From assembly GCA_905233385.1 (NCBI GenBank), contig CAJOEH010000004.1:18176-82175 (forward strand): a stretch of 64,000 nt of DNA. Direction: 5' to 3'. The translations under genes were made by a program, and so were the position numbers. Below the pieces are notes generated by a model. The model ran no database searches, was not told where the DNA came from, and was given only the letters and a program-made list of their open reading frames with translations. Shown here piece after piece: positions 43,579 to 52,232 of the stretch (position 1 is the stretch's first letter; each line of letters starts with the position of its first letter). The stretch comes from an uncultured Oscillospiraceae bacterium. GTDB lineage: Bacteria; Bacillota; Clostridia; Oscillospirales; Oscillospiraceae.

Positions 43579-45828
43579 ATGCGCAGACTGGCGATCTTCT
43601 CGTTTTCTTTTGCGGCGGCGGCAGCGGCGTACGTCTGGCTGCTCCCGCCCGTAACCGCGCTGATCGCGGCGGGCGCTCTGCTCGTCGGGATGCTGATTCT
43701 GCTGATATTCCGAACGGACAACGTCAAGCGCGTGCGGATCGCCGCGCTGGGCGCGGCAGTCGGACTGCTCTGGTCGTGGGGCTACGAGGCTCTCAAGCTC
43801 GCGCCGCTGCGCGAGTACTGCGGCGAAAACCAAAGCGTCACCGCGCAGGTCTGCGCCGTGCCGGTGAAAACGGACTACGGCTGCCGCGTGCTCGGAAGAC
43901 TCGGCGGCGGGAAGATCGTCCTCTATCTGGACTGCGCCCCGGAGGAGATCGCGCTCGGCGATACCGTCGCCGTCACGGCGGACATGATCGACGTCTCGCG
44001 CGGCAGCGGCGACGAGAACAATCTCTACTATCAATCCAACGACATCTCCCTGCTCGGCCTGCAGCGCGGCGCTCTTGCGATAGAAAAAGCGGAGAAAACC
44101 CCGCTGTCGTGCTATCCCGCTCTGCTGGCGGCGGAGCTCAAGGACCGGGTCGATCTGGTCTTCTCCGCCGATACCGCGGGCTTCGCGAAGGCGATCCTGA
44201 CCGGCGACCGCAGCGGGCTGTCCTATCAGACGCGCAACGAGCTCTCCGTGACCGGCATCGCGCATATCGTCGCCGTTTCCGGGATGCATGTGTCGCTTTT
44301 GGTCGGCATCATCATGATGCTCTGCCTGCGGAGAAGAACGCTCGCCACGCTGATCTGCATTCCCGTGATGTGCTTCTTCGCGGCGATGCTCGGCTTCGGC
44401 GCGTCGGTGACGCGGGCCGTCATCATGAACAGCGTCCTGCTGATCGCGCCGCTGGTCCGCAGGGAAAACGACCCGCCGACCTCGCTGGGGCTCGCGCTGC
44501 TGATCCTGCTCGCCTTCAATCCGTGGGCGATCGCGAACGTCAGCCTGCAGCTTTCGTTCGCCTGCATGGCGGGAATCTTCCTGCTCGCGCCGCGAATCTA
44601 TGATTGGTGCATGAAGCTTGTCAAGGAGGACGAACTGCGCGAAGAGCACGGGATCCTGTACCGTTTCTACCACGCCGCGGCCGTCACCGTGGCGACGTCG
44701 ATCGCCGCGACAGTGTTCACGGCGCCGCTCGTCGCGAGCGCGTTCGGAATGGTCAGCCTGATCTCGCCGCTCAGCAATCTGCTGAACTTTTCCGTCCTCA
44801 GCGCAGTGTTCAGCCTTTCGTTCTTCGCAGGACTTGCGGCCTTCCTTTTCGTGCCGCTCAGCGCGGCGATCGCGTGGGTGGCGTCGTGGCTGATCCGCTA
44901 TGCGCTGTGGCTGACCGGGCTGCTGGCGAAGATTCCCTACGCCGCAGTCTATACGGACAGCGCGTACGTCGTCGCCTGGCTGCTGACGGCGTATCTGATG
45001 GTTTTTGCCTTCTTCCTGTGCCGGAAGGAGCGCAAGAAGGGCCGCCTTCTGCTCGCCGCTCTGCTGGTCACGCTGATCGGCGCGGCCTTCTTCTCCATGC
45101 ACCGCAGCGCGGGGATCACGCTGAAGGTCTTCGACGTCGGACAGGGACAGTGCATTTTCCTGCAAAACGACAAGAACGCCGTAATGATCGACTGCGGCGG
45201 CGACGAGGAGGACTACGACGGCGAAAAAGCGGCGCGGTCGCTCCTCACGAGCGGCTTCACCTCCGTCGACGCCCTGATCCTGACCCATTACGATACCGAT
45301 CACGTCTGCGGCGCGATGCAGTTCCTGTCCCGCATCCGCGTCAAACAGTTCATCGTGCCAGACCTGCCCGATCAGACGGGCAACCGCGAGCGCCTTCTGC
45401 GCTACGCGGCGCAGGCGAATATCCCCGTCCTGCTCGTCACGCGGGACATGATGCTCAATTTCGGCAGCGGAACGCTGTATTTATTCATGCCGGAGGACCC
45501 GAATGCCGGGAATGCGTCATTATCTGCATTGATGTCCGACGAAGAATATGATATACTGATAACTGGAGACATGGACGCGGAAGGGGAGTTGATGCTGCTC
45601 GCGACGCGGGAGCTGCCCGATCTGGAGGTTCTGGTCGCGGGGCACCACGGCTCGAAGTATTCCACGTGCGCAGATCTGCTGCGGCAGACCGCGCCCGACA
45701 CGGTCGTCATCTCCGTGGGAGAGAACTCCTACGGCCATCCTGCGCAGGAGGTGCTCGACCGCATCGCGGCGATCGGCGCCGCCGTCTACCGCACCGATTT
45801 GGACGGAACGATCACGATAACGAGGTAA
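43579..45828 (+). CDS. comEC: ComEC/Rec2 DNA-uptake channel
   Basis: A 749-residue polytopic protein. The N-terminal part has two helices and an OB-like external domain, then the competence domain (about 180-460, FAKAILTGDRSGLSYQ and HIVAVSGMHVSLL) with several membrane helices, and a C-terminal metallo-beta-lactamase domain (from about 515, LKVFDVGQGQCIFLQ, THYDTDH and VAGHHGSKYS). ComEC passes single-stranded DNA across the membrane during transformation, and the C-terminal domain is proposed to degrade the other strand. It is intact. No comEA or comF is adjacent; holA follows after 4 nt, a common arrangement. Confidence 0.93.
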   Translation: MRRLAIFSFSFAAAAAAYVWLLPPVTALIAAGALLVGMLILLIFRTDNVKRVRIAALGAAVGLLWSWGYEALKLAPLREYCGENQSVTAQVCAVPVKTDYGCRVLGRLGGGKIVLYLDCAPEEIALGDTVAVTADMIDVSRGSGDENNLYYQSNDISLLGLQRGALAIEKAEKTPLSCYPALLAAELKDRVDLVFSADTAGFAKAILTGDRSGLSYQTRNELSVTGIAHIVAVSGMHVSLLVGIIMMLCLRRRTLATLICIPVMCFFAAMLGFGASVTRAVIMNSVLLIAPLVRRENDPPTSLGLALLILLAFNPWAIANVSLQLSFACMAGIFLLAPRIYDWCMKLVKEDELREEHGILYRFYHAAAVTVATSIAATVFTAPLVASAFGMVSLISPLSNLLNFSVLSAVFSLSFFAGLAAFLFVPLSAAIAWVASWLIRYALWLTGLLAKIPYAAVYTDSAYVVAWLLTAYLMVFAFFLCRKERKKGRLLLAALLVTLIGAAFFSMHRSAGITLKVFDVGQGQCIFLQNDKNAVMIDCGGDEEDYDGEKAARSLLTSGFTSVDALILTHYDTDHVCGAMQFLSRIRVKQFIVPDLPDQTGNRERLLRYAAQANIPVLLVTRDMMLNFGSGTLYLFMPEDPNAGNASLSALMSDEEYDILITGDMDAEGELMLLATRELPDLEVLVAGHHGSKYSTCADLLRQTAPDTVVISVGENSYGHPAQEVLDRIAAIGAAVYRTDLDGTITITR

Positions 45829-45832
45829 GATT

Positions 45833-46870
45833 ATGGCAAAGAAACCGTCCGGAGCATCCGCCGGAGCAGAACAACTGAAAAGCGACCTCAAGGCGAAGGA
45901 ACCCGGGCGGTTTTACGTCCTGTACGGCGAGGAGGACTATCTGCGCCGTTACTATCTGGAACAGCTCAAGAAGCTGGTGCTGGACGATCTGACGGCGGAC
46001 TTCAACTTCCACCGCCTGAACGCGGAGACATTCTCCGTGGAGCGGCTCACGGACTGCGTAGAATCCCTGCCGATGATGGCGGAGCGCAGCCTGATTTTAG
46101 TGGAAGACGTCGACCTCTTCGCGCAGGGGGAGACGGAGCGGCTGTGCGAGCTGCTGTCCGATCTCCCGGAGCACTGCTGTCTGGTGCTGACCTACGACGA
46201 TTTCAAGCCCGACAAGCGCAAAAAGAAGCTCTGGGACGCGATTGAGAAGAACGCGGTGCTCGCCGAGTTCCGCTATCAGACGGAGAGCGACCTGCGCGCG
46301 TGGATCCGCCGCCATTTCGAGCATGAGAAAAAGTCGATCTCGCCCGAACTGTGCGGGTACCTTTTGCAGCAGTGCGGCCTGTCCATGACGCGGCTGGACG
46401 CGGAGATCGGAAAGATCGCCGCCTATTCCGGCGCGGACGCGATCGTCCGCGCGGACATCGACGCGGTCGTCGAGCCGACGCTGGACGCCGTCGTCTTCCA
46501 GCTCACGGACGCGCTCGCGCTGCGCCGTTTTGACGACGCGCTGGAGCGCCTGCACGCCCTGCTCAAGATGCAGAACGACGCCATCCCGATCGTCGCGGCG
46601 ATCGGCTCGCAGATGCGCAGGCTTTACGCCGCGAAGATCCTGCAGAACGAGGGAAAACCCGCCGAGGAACTGGCGCAGCTCTGCGGCATCCAGCCCTTTG
46701 CCGCGACCAAGACGATGGGGCAGGCGCGGCGCGTTTCCGAGCGGTTCTGCCGCAAGGCCGTCCTGCTCTGCTGCGAGACGGACGTGCAGCTTAAATCCAC
46801 CTACGGCGAGGAGGAGCGGCTCGTGGAGCTGCTGATCTTACAGCTTGCCGAGGAGGCGCGAAATGATTAA
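45833..46870 (+). CDS. holA: DNA polymerase III delta subunit
   Basis: A 345-residue clamp-loader subunit that opens the sliding clamp. It shows the HolA pattern GRFYVLYGEEDYLRRYYLEQ at the N-terminus, the central ATPase-like fold without a working Walker A, a helical linker and the C-terminal collar (LHALLKMQNDAIPIVAAIGSQMRRLY). GAGGTAAGATT precedes the ATG. Its last codons overlap rnmV by 8 nt (ATGATTAA). Confidence 0.93.
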   Translation: MAKKPSGASAGAEQLKSDLKAKEPGRFYVLYGEEDYLRRYYLEQLKKLVLDDLTADFNFHRLNAETFSVERLTDCVESLPMMAERSLILVEDVDLFAQGETERLCELLSDLPEHCCLVLTYDDFKPDKRKKKLWDAIEKNAVLAEFRYQTESDLRAWIRRHFEHEKKSISPELCGYLLQQCGLSMTRLDAEIGKIAAYSGADAIVRADIDAVVEPTLDAVVFQLTDALALRRFDDALERLHALLKMQNDAIPIVAAIGSQMRRLYAAKILQNEGKPAEELAQLCGIQPFAATKTMGQARRVSERFCRKAVLLCCETDVQLKSTYGEEERLVELLILQLAEEARND

Positions 46871-47450
46871 GCTCCGGCAGGCGATCGTCGTCGAGGGAAA
46901 GTATGACAAAAACACGCTTTCGCAGCTCGTCGATGCGCCGATCTTCGCTACGAACGGCTTCGGCGTGATGCATGACCGGGAACTGCTCGACTTTCTGCGC
47001 CGCGTCGCGGAAGTCCGCGGTCTGATCATCCTGACCGACCCGGACGGCGCGGGCTTCGTCATCCGCAACTATCTCAAGGGCGCCCTGCCGAAAGACAAGG
47101 TGCTGCACGCTTATATCCCGGACGTGCCCGGCAAGGAGCGCCGCAAGGCGCAGCCGGGGAAGGAGGGCAAGCTCGGCGTGGAGGGAATGTCGCCCGACGT
47201 CCTGCTCGCCGCGCTGAAAAACGCCGGCGCGGAGGTCGGCGATACCGCCCTGCCGACAGACCGGATCACAAAAACGGACCTGTTTCTCGCCGGCCTGTCC
47301 GGCGGGGTAGACAGCGCCCGAAAGCGGAAAGCCCTGCAGAAGGCGCTGCGGCTGCCGGAGCATCTGGGCAGCAACGCGTTCCTCGATGCCGTCAATCTGA
47401 TGATGACGCGGGAGGAATTTTACGAACGTTACGGAGTAAACGATGATTGA
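46863..47450 (+). CDS. rnmV: Ribonuclease M5
   Basis: A 195-residue TOPRIM nuclease that matures 5S rRNA. Glu11 in AIVVEGKYDKNTL and the DxD of LIILTDPDGAGFVIRNYL are the TOPRIM acidic residues. HAYIPDVPGKERRKA is typical of RNase M5. The ATG at 46863 follows GAGGAGG within holA; a longer frame from 46845 is less likely. It overlaps both neighbours by 8 nt. No rRNA lies in the window. In Bacillus rnmV sits next to ksgA instead. Confidence 0.92.
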   Translation: MIKLRQAIVVEGKYDKNTLSQLVDAPIFATNGFGVMHDRELLDFLRRVAEVRGLIILTDPDGAGFVIRNYLKGALPKDKVLHAYIPDVPGKERRKAQPGKEGKLGVEGMSPDVLLAALKNAGAEVGDTALPTDRITKTDLFLAGLSGGVDSARKRKALQKALRLPEHLGSNAFLDAVNLMMTREEFYERYGVNDD

Positions 47451-49311
47451 TATTGCAGTAAACGGACTGGTCAAGTCCTTTGAAGTCGGCTCGATCCTGC
47501 TCGACGGGCTGTCCTTTGACGTGCACGAGGGCGAATGCGTCGGCATCATGGGGCGCAACGGCTGCGGCAAGACCACGCTGTTCCGGATTCTGACCGGCGA
47601 GATCGCGCCCGACGAGGGCGAGATCATGGTCAACCCCGACAAAAAGATCGGCCTGATCTCCCAGATCCCGCGCTATCCGGCGGGCAGCACGGTCGAGGAC
47701 GTCCTGCGGACGGCCTTCGCGGGGCTCGAGGCGATCCGGCGGAAGATGGAGACGCTCGCGGACAAGCTGACCGCCAGCGCGCCCAAGACGCTGCTGGACG
47801 AATACGACCGCCTGAGCAACGCCTACCACGTCGGCGGCGGCTACGCGCAGGACACGGAGATCGACAAGATCTGCAACGGCCTCGGCATTCCGCAGGTCAT
47901 GCGCGCGCAGGAATTCGACCGGCTTTCCGGCGGCGAGAAGACCCGCGTCAATCTGGCGCGGCTGCTGCTCGAAAAGACGGACATCCTGCTGTTGGACGAG
48001 CCGACCAACCACCTCGATCTCAAGAGCGTGGAATGGCTCGAGGACTATATCCTCAAATTCAAGGGCACGGTGCTGACGATCTCCCACGACCGCTATTTCC
48101 TCGACCGCGTCGTGGACCGGATCGTGGAGATCGCAGCCGGAAAAGCGGAATTTTACAGCGGAAACTACACATTCTACCTGCAGGAGAAGCAGGATCGCTT
48201 CAACCGCCAGCTCAAGCAGTACGAGCAGGAGCAGGCAAAGCTCAAACAGCTCGGCTATACGGTCGAGCGCATGAAGGGCTGGGGCATCAACAACCGCGTG
48301 CTGTACCGCCGCGCGATGTCGATCCAGCACCGCATGGAGCGGATCGAAAAGACCGAGCGGCCGACGAAGGAAAAGACGATGCGCGCCCGCTTCGGCGAGC
48401 GGGAATTCCACGGCGACGAGGTTTTGTCCGTCAAGGGACTGAAAAAGACCTTCGGCGACCGCACCATCTTCTCCGACGTGGAATTAACGGTCAAAGGCGG
48501 CGAGCGGATCGCGCTTTTAGGCGACAACGGCAGCGGGAAGACGACCTTCCTGCGCGTGCTGCTGGGCGAGCTCGCGGGCGAGGGGAAGATCAAATTCGGA
48601 CCCTCGGTCAAGGCGGGCTACCTGCCGCAGGTCATCCACTTCTCGCACCCGGAGCGCACGCTCTACGACACCATGCTCTACGAGAAAAACTGCACGCCGC
48701 AGTCGGCGCGCGACCGTCTTGGCGCCTTCCTGTTTTCGGGCGAGGACGTCTTCAAAACGGTCGGAACGCTCTCCGGCGGCGAGCAGTCGCGGCTGCGCCT
48801 GTGCATGCTGATGGACGAGAAAATCAACCTGCTCATCCTCGACGAGCCGACCAACCATCTGGACGTCGCCTCCCGCGAGTGGGTCGAATGCGCGATCGAC
48901 GAGTACGAGGGCACACTGATCTTCGTCTCCCACGACCGCTATTTTGTGGACAAGTTCGCCACCCGCGTCTGGGAGCTGGAAAACGGCGTGATCCGGGATT
49001 TCCCGTACGGCTACGCGAAGTATCGCTCCGTCAAAGAGCACGAGGCGGCGCAGCGGATCCAGCAGCCGAAGAAGAAGGAAAAGACGGTCAAAGACGTCGG
49101 CGGCAGAGATCTGGAAAAGCTGGTGCGCCGCTTCGAGCGGGAGATCGCCGCGCAGGAGCAGAAGCTCGCCGAACTGGACGCCGCGATCGACGCCGCCGCG
49201 ACCGACTATCAGGAGCTGCTGCGCTTGACGGCGGAGAAGCAGGCGGAGGAAGAAAAACTGGAACAACTGATGGCGCAGTGGGAAGAAGCCGCTGCGGCAC
49301 TGGAAGAATAG
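47443..49311 (+). CDS. ABC-F family ATPase
   Basis: A 622-residue cytosolic protein with two ABC modules and no membrane part. Walker A motifs are GRNGCGKTT and GDNGSGKTT, signatures LSGGEKTR and LSGGEQSR, and Walker B motifs LLLDEPTNHLDL and LILDEPTNHLDV. A charged linker joins the modules and a coiled coil (DLEKLVRRFEREIAAQEQKL) closes the protein, as in Uup/YdiF-like ABC-F proteins acting on the ribosome. A resistance function (as in Vga or OptrA) is not indicated, because the interdomain linker shows no antibiotic-type extension by eye. It starts within the rnmV end (ATGATTGA). Confidence 0.9.
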   Translation: MIDIAVNGLVKSFEVGSILLDGLSFDVHEGECVGIMGRNGCGKTTLFRILTGEIAPDEGEIMVNPDKKIGLISQIPRYPAGSTVEDVLRTAFAGLEAIRRKMETLADKLTASAPKTLLDEYDRLSNAYHVGGGYAQDTEIDKICNGLGIPQVMRAQEFDRLSGGEKTRVNLARLLLEKTDILLLDEPTNHLDLKSVEWLEDYILKFKGTVLTISHDRYFLDRVVDRIVEIAAGKAEFYSGNYTFYLQEKQDRFNRQLKQYEQEQAKLKQLGYTVERMKGWGINNRVLYRRAMSIQHRMERIEKTERPTKEKTMRARFGEREFHGDEVLSVKGLKKTFGDRTIFSDVELTVKGGERIALLGDNGSGKTTFLRVLLGELAGEGKIKFGPSVKAGYLPQVIHFSHPERTLYDTMLYEKNCTPQSARDRLGAFLFSGEDVFKTVGTLSGGEQSRLRLCMLMDEKINLLILDEPTNHLDVASREWVECAIDEYEGTLIFVSHDRYFVDKFATRVWELENGVIRDFPYGYAKYRSVKEHEAAQRIQQPKKKEKTVKDVGGRDLEKLVRRFEREIAAQEQKLAELDAAIDAAATDYQELLRLTAEKQAEEEKLEQLMAQWEEAAAALEE

Positions 49312-49325
49312 ATCGGAGGTTTTTT

Positions 49326-50150
49326 ATGAGTGAACAATGTACGGGCAACTGCTCGAGCTGCGGCCAGAGCTGCGGCGACCGCAAGGAGGAGAGTCTCCTT
49401 GCGGAACTGAACGTGAACGCGAAGGTCGGCAAGGTCATCGCCGTCGTGTCCGGTAAGGGCGGCGTCGGCAAGAGCACTGTGACCGCCATGCTCGCGACCG
49501 CCATGCAGCGGGCGGGCAAGCGCGCCGCGATCCTTGACGCGGACATCACGGGACCGTCGATCCCCAAGGCGTTCGGCGTGAAGCAGGTCGGCGGCGCGAG
49601 CGAGGAGGGCTTCTTCCCCGCGGTGACGAAGACCGGCATCCAGGTGATGTCGATCAATCTTCTGATGGAGGACGAAAACGATCCCGTTCTGTGGCGCGGC
49701 CCGATCATCGCGGGCGCGGTCAAGCAGTTCTGGACGGACGTGTTCTGGGAGGACGTGGATTATCTCTTCGTCGACATGCCGCCCGGCACGGGCGACGTGC
49801 CTCTGACGGTCTTCCAGTCTCTGCCGATCGACGGCGTCATCATCGTGACTTCGCCGCAGGAGCTGGTGTCGATGATCGTCGGCAAGGCGGTGCGCATGGC
49901 GAACATGATGAAAGTGCCCGTGATCGGCGTCGTGGAGAACTACAGCTATTTCGTCTGCCCGGACTGCGGCAAACGGCACGCGATCTACGGCGAGAGCCAT
50001 CTGGCGAAGATCGCGGAGGAGTATCATCTTCCCGTGCTGGCGCAGCTGCCGATCAACCCCTCCGTCGCGGAGAAGTGCGACAGCGGCAGAGCGGAAGAAC
50101 TGGACACGGCGGAGATCGCGCCTGCCGTCGCCGTGATCGAAAAACTGTAG
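49326..50150 (+). CDS. Mrp/NBP35-type P-loop ATPase, iron-sulfur carrier
   Basis: A 274-residue ParA-like ATPase. The N-terminus has a cysteine cluster (Cys5, Cys9, Cys12, Cys16), then the deviant Walker A GKGGVGKST (43-51), the FVDMPPGTGDVPLT switch region and a C-terminal CxxC pair (Cys211, Cys214) that binds the shared 4Fe-4S cluster at the dimer interface. The N-terminal cysteines are like eukaryotic Nbp35 rather than classical Escherichia coli Mrp. It should carry clusters to apo-proteins such as IspG or synthetase partners. GGAGG precedes the ATG. It ends the cluster; the efflux genes begin 53 nt later. Confidence 0.9.
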   Translation: MSEQCTGNCSSCGQSCGDRKEESLLAELNVNAKVGKVIAVVSGKGGVGKSTVTAMLATAMQRAGKRAAILDADITGPSIPKAFGVKQVGGASEEGFFPAVTKTGIQVMSINLLMEDENDPVLWRGPIIAGAVKQFWTDVFWEDVDYLFVDMPPGTGDVPLTVFQSLPIDGVIIVTSPQELVSMIVGKAVRMANMMKVPVIGVVENYSYFVCPDCGKRHAIYGESHLAKIAEEYHLPVLAQLPINPSVAEKCDSGRAEELDTAEIAPAVAVIEKL

Positions 50151-50203
50151 GAACCAATCACGTTATGATTCGTCAAAAGGTATATACTGCGAGGAGGTAC
50201 CTT

Positions 50204-51475
50204 ATGAAGAAACGGTTATTTGCGACCGCGCTGACGCTGCTGCTTGCGCTGACGCTGTTTGCGGGCTGCGGCAGCGATCAGCCTGCGGTCTACGTGCAGT
50301 CTGTGCGGGACATCATGGGCTACGGGTCCGCGGGAGAGTTCAATCTCTGCGCGGGCGTGGTCGTCGCGCGCAACGAGGTCAAGATCGAGCGCGACGAGAA
50401 CCGCAAGATCGCGGAATTGAAGGTCGAGCCGGGGCAGGACGTCGCCGAGGGCGACGTGCTGTTCTCCTATGACATGGAGGAGATGCAGCTCACCATCGAC
50501 AAGGCGGTGCTGGAGATCGAGCAGGACAGGAATTCCGTGACCGATCTGGAAAAGCAGATCGCCGAGCTGGAAGAAGCGAAGGCAAAGGCGTCGGAATCGG
50601 AGCAGCTTTCCTATACCGTGCGCATCCAGACCCTGCAAACCAACCAGAAAGAGACGGAGTACAACATCACCGTCAAGGAACGCGAGCTGGAAGCGCTGAA
50701 AGCCATGGCGGGCAGCGGAGAGGTCACTTCTCCGATCACCGGCCGCGTCAAGGCGATCAACGAGAACGGCGGCTATGACGATATGACCGGCATGCCGCTG
50801 CCGTACATCACCCTGATCGAAGCGGGCGCCTACCGCGTCAAGGGCAAGGTCAACGAGCTCAACCGCAGCGATTTCTTCGTCGGGCAGAGCGTCGTCGTGC
50901 GGTCCCGTTCCGACGCAGGGATGATGTGGACGGGCGTGATCGCGGAGATCGACAACAGCCCCGAGGAATCCAACAACAGCATGGGCTATTACTATTACGG
51001 CTACAGCGACGAGATGACCTCGTCCAGCAGCTATCCGTTCTACGTCGATCTCGACAGCATGGACGGCCTGCTGCTCGGTCAGCACGTCTATATCGAGCCG
51101 GACGGCGGCCAGACGGAGGAAAAAACCGGCCTGATGCTCGACGCGTCCTACGTCATGGGCTCGGAGGAAGAGGGCTTCTTCGTCTGGGCGGCGGACGGCG
51201 ACGACCGGATCGAGAAGCGCGGCGTGACCGTCGGCGCGTTCGATGAATTCCTGTATCAGTACGAGATCCTCAGCGGCCTGACGGCGGAGGACCGGATCGC
51301 TTTCCCGGACGACTCCGTGCAGGAGGGCGCGCCCGTGACCGACACCCCGACCGCGCAGGAGGCGCAGCCGGAGGAGGTCATCTACGGCGGCGAGGAAGTC
51401 TATGAAGACGACGAAGTCTATGACGGCGTCGTCTACGAAGGCGCGGTCGTCGGAGGGTACGACGATGCTGGTTGA
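50204..51475 (+). CDS. HlyD-like lipoprotein adaptor of an ABC exporter (adaptor 1)
   Basis: A 423-residue lipoprotein (LFAGC lipobox, cysteine near 22) of the membrane-fusion type. The biotinyl-lipoyl half (NLCAGVVVARNEVKIERDE, VEPGQDVAEGDVLFSYD) leads into a coiled-coil hairpin (about 95-165, LTIDKAVLEIEQDRNSVTD onward), the second lipoyl half (GEVTSPITGRVKAINENGG) and beta-barrel domains. A tyrosine-rich loop (MGYYYYGYSDEM) and an acidic tyrosine-rich C-terminus are unusual. GAGGAGG is 7 nt upstream of the ATG. It is the first gene of a four-gene exporter and overlaps the ATPase gene by 11 nt. Confidence 0.88.
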   Translation: MKKRLFATALTLLLALTLFAGCGSDQPAVYVQSVRDIMGYGSAGEFNLCAGVVVARNEVKIERDENRKIAELKVEPGQDVAEGDVLFSYDMEEMQLTIDKAVLEIEQDRNSVTDLEKQIAELEEAKAKASESEQLSYTVRIQTLQTNQKETEYNITVKERELEALKAMAGSGEVTSPITGRVKAINENGGYDDMTGMPLPYITLIEAGAYRVKGKVNELNRSDFFVGQSVVVRSRSDAGMMWTGVIAEIDNSPEESNNSMGYYYYGYSDEMTSSSSYPFYVDLDSMDGLLLGQHVYIEPDGGQTEEKTGLMLDASYVMGSEEEGFFVWAADGDDRIEKRGVTVGAFDEFLYQYEILSGLTAEDRIAFPDDSVQEGAPVTDTPTAQEAQPEEVIYGGEEVYEDDEVYDGVVYEGAVVGGYDDAG

Positions 51476-52232
51476 GATGAAAGACATCTGCAAGGACTAT
51501 CCGCAGGGCAAGGAGACCGTCCGCGTCCTGAAGGACGTCTGTTTGCAGGTGGAGGAGGGCGATTATCTTGCCATCATGGGGCCGTCCGGCTCCGGCAAGA
51601 CGACCCTGATGAACGTGATCGGCTGTCTGGACGTGCAGACCTCCGGCGACTATCTGCTTGACGGCGAGGACCTGCTCGGCGCGGGAAGCAACCGTCTGGC
51701 GGAGGTGCGCAACCGGCTGATCGGCTTCGTGTTCCAGAGCTTCTATCTGCTGCCGAAGCTGAACGCGATCGACAACGTCGCCCTGCCGCTGATGTACGCG
51801 GGCGTGCCGAAGAAGGAACGCCGCGAACGCGCCGTCGAGGCGCTGAAGACGATGGGTCTGGAGGATCGCATGACCTTCCGTCCCAATCAGCTCTCCGGCG
51901 GCCAGTGCCAGCGCGTCGCCATCGCCCGCGCCATCGTCGGCAAGCCGAAGCTCCTGCTCGCGGACGAGCCGACCGGTGCGCTCGATACGGCGTCCGGCAA
52001 TCAGATCATGGATATTTTCGACCGCCTCAACGCGGACGGCACGACGATCATCATGATCACGCACGAGCAGGCGATCGCCGACCGCGCGAAGCACATCCAC
52101 TACATCCGCGACGGCGTGCTCTCCGCGCAGAAGGAAGACGAAACGGAGAAAGCGGAAGCCGCCGGGCGCGAAACGGAAGAAGAACCGCTTCCGTCCGCGC
52201 CGACCGGAGAGGACGGTGAGACGGATGCGTAA
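51465..52232 (+). CDS. ABC transporter ATP-binding protein, MacB/YknY type
   Basis: A 255-residue ATPase with Walker A MGPSGSGKTTLMN, Q-loop VFQSFYLLP, signature [14 protein letters not shown], Walker [13 protein letters not shown] and switch histidine in MITHEQA. The core ends near 225; the remaining acidic tail (EDETEKAEAAGRETEEE) is extra. The ATG at 51465 follows GGAGGG and overlaps the adaptor 1 end. It pairs with the permease at 53752 and the two adaptors, like YknXYZ of Bacillus. Confidence 0.9.
   Translation: MLVEMKDICKDYPQGKETVRVLKDVCLQVEEGDYLAIMGPSGSGKTTLMNVIGCLDVQTSGDYLLDGEDLLGAGSNRLAEVRNRLIGFVFQSFYLLPKLNAIDNVALPLMYAGVPKKERRERAVEALKTMGLEDRMTFRPNQLSGGQCQRVAIARAIVGKPKLLLADEPTGALDTASGNQIMDIFDRLNADGTTIIMITHEQAIADRAKHIHYIRDGVLSAQKEDETEKAEAAGRETEEEPLPSAPTGEDGETDA

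Noticed and set aside
40553..45303. Long minus-strand open frames opposite alaS and comEC (40553-42736 and 43147-45303)
   Set aside because: Same GC-driven antisense artefact; no ribosome-binding site, motif or sensible composition.
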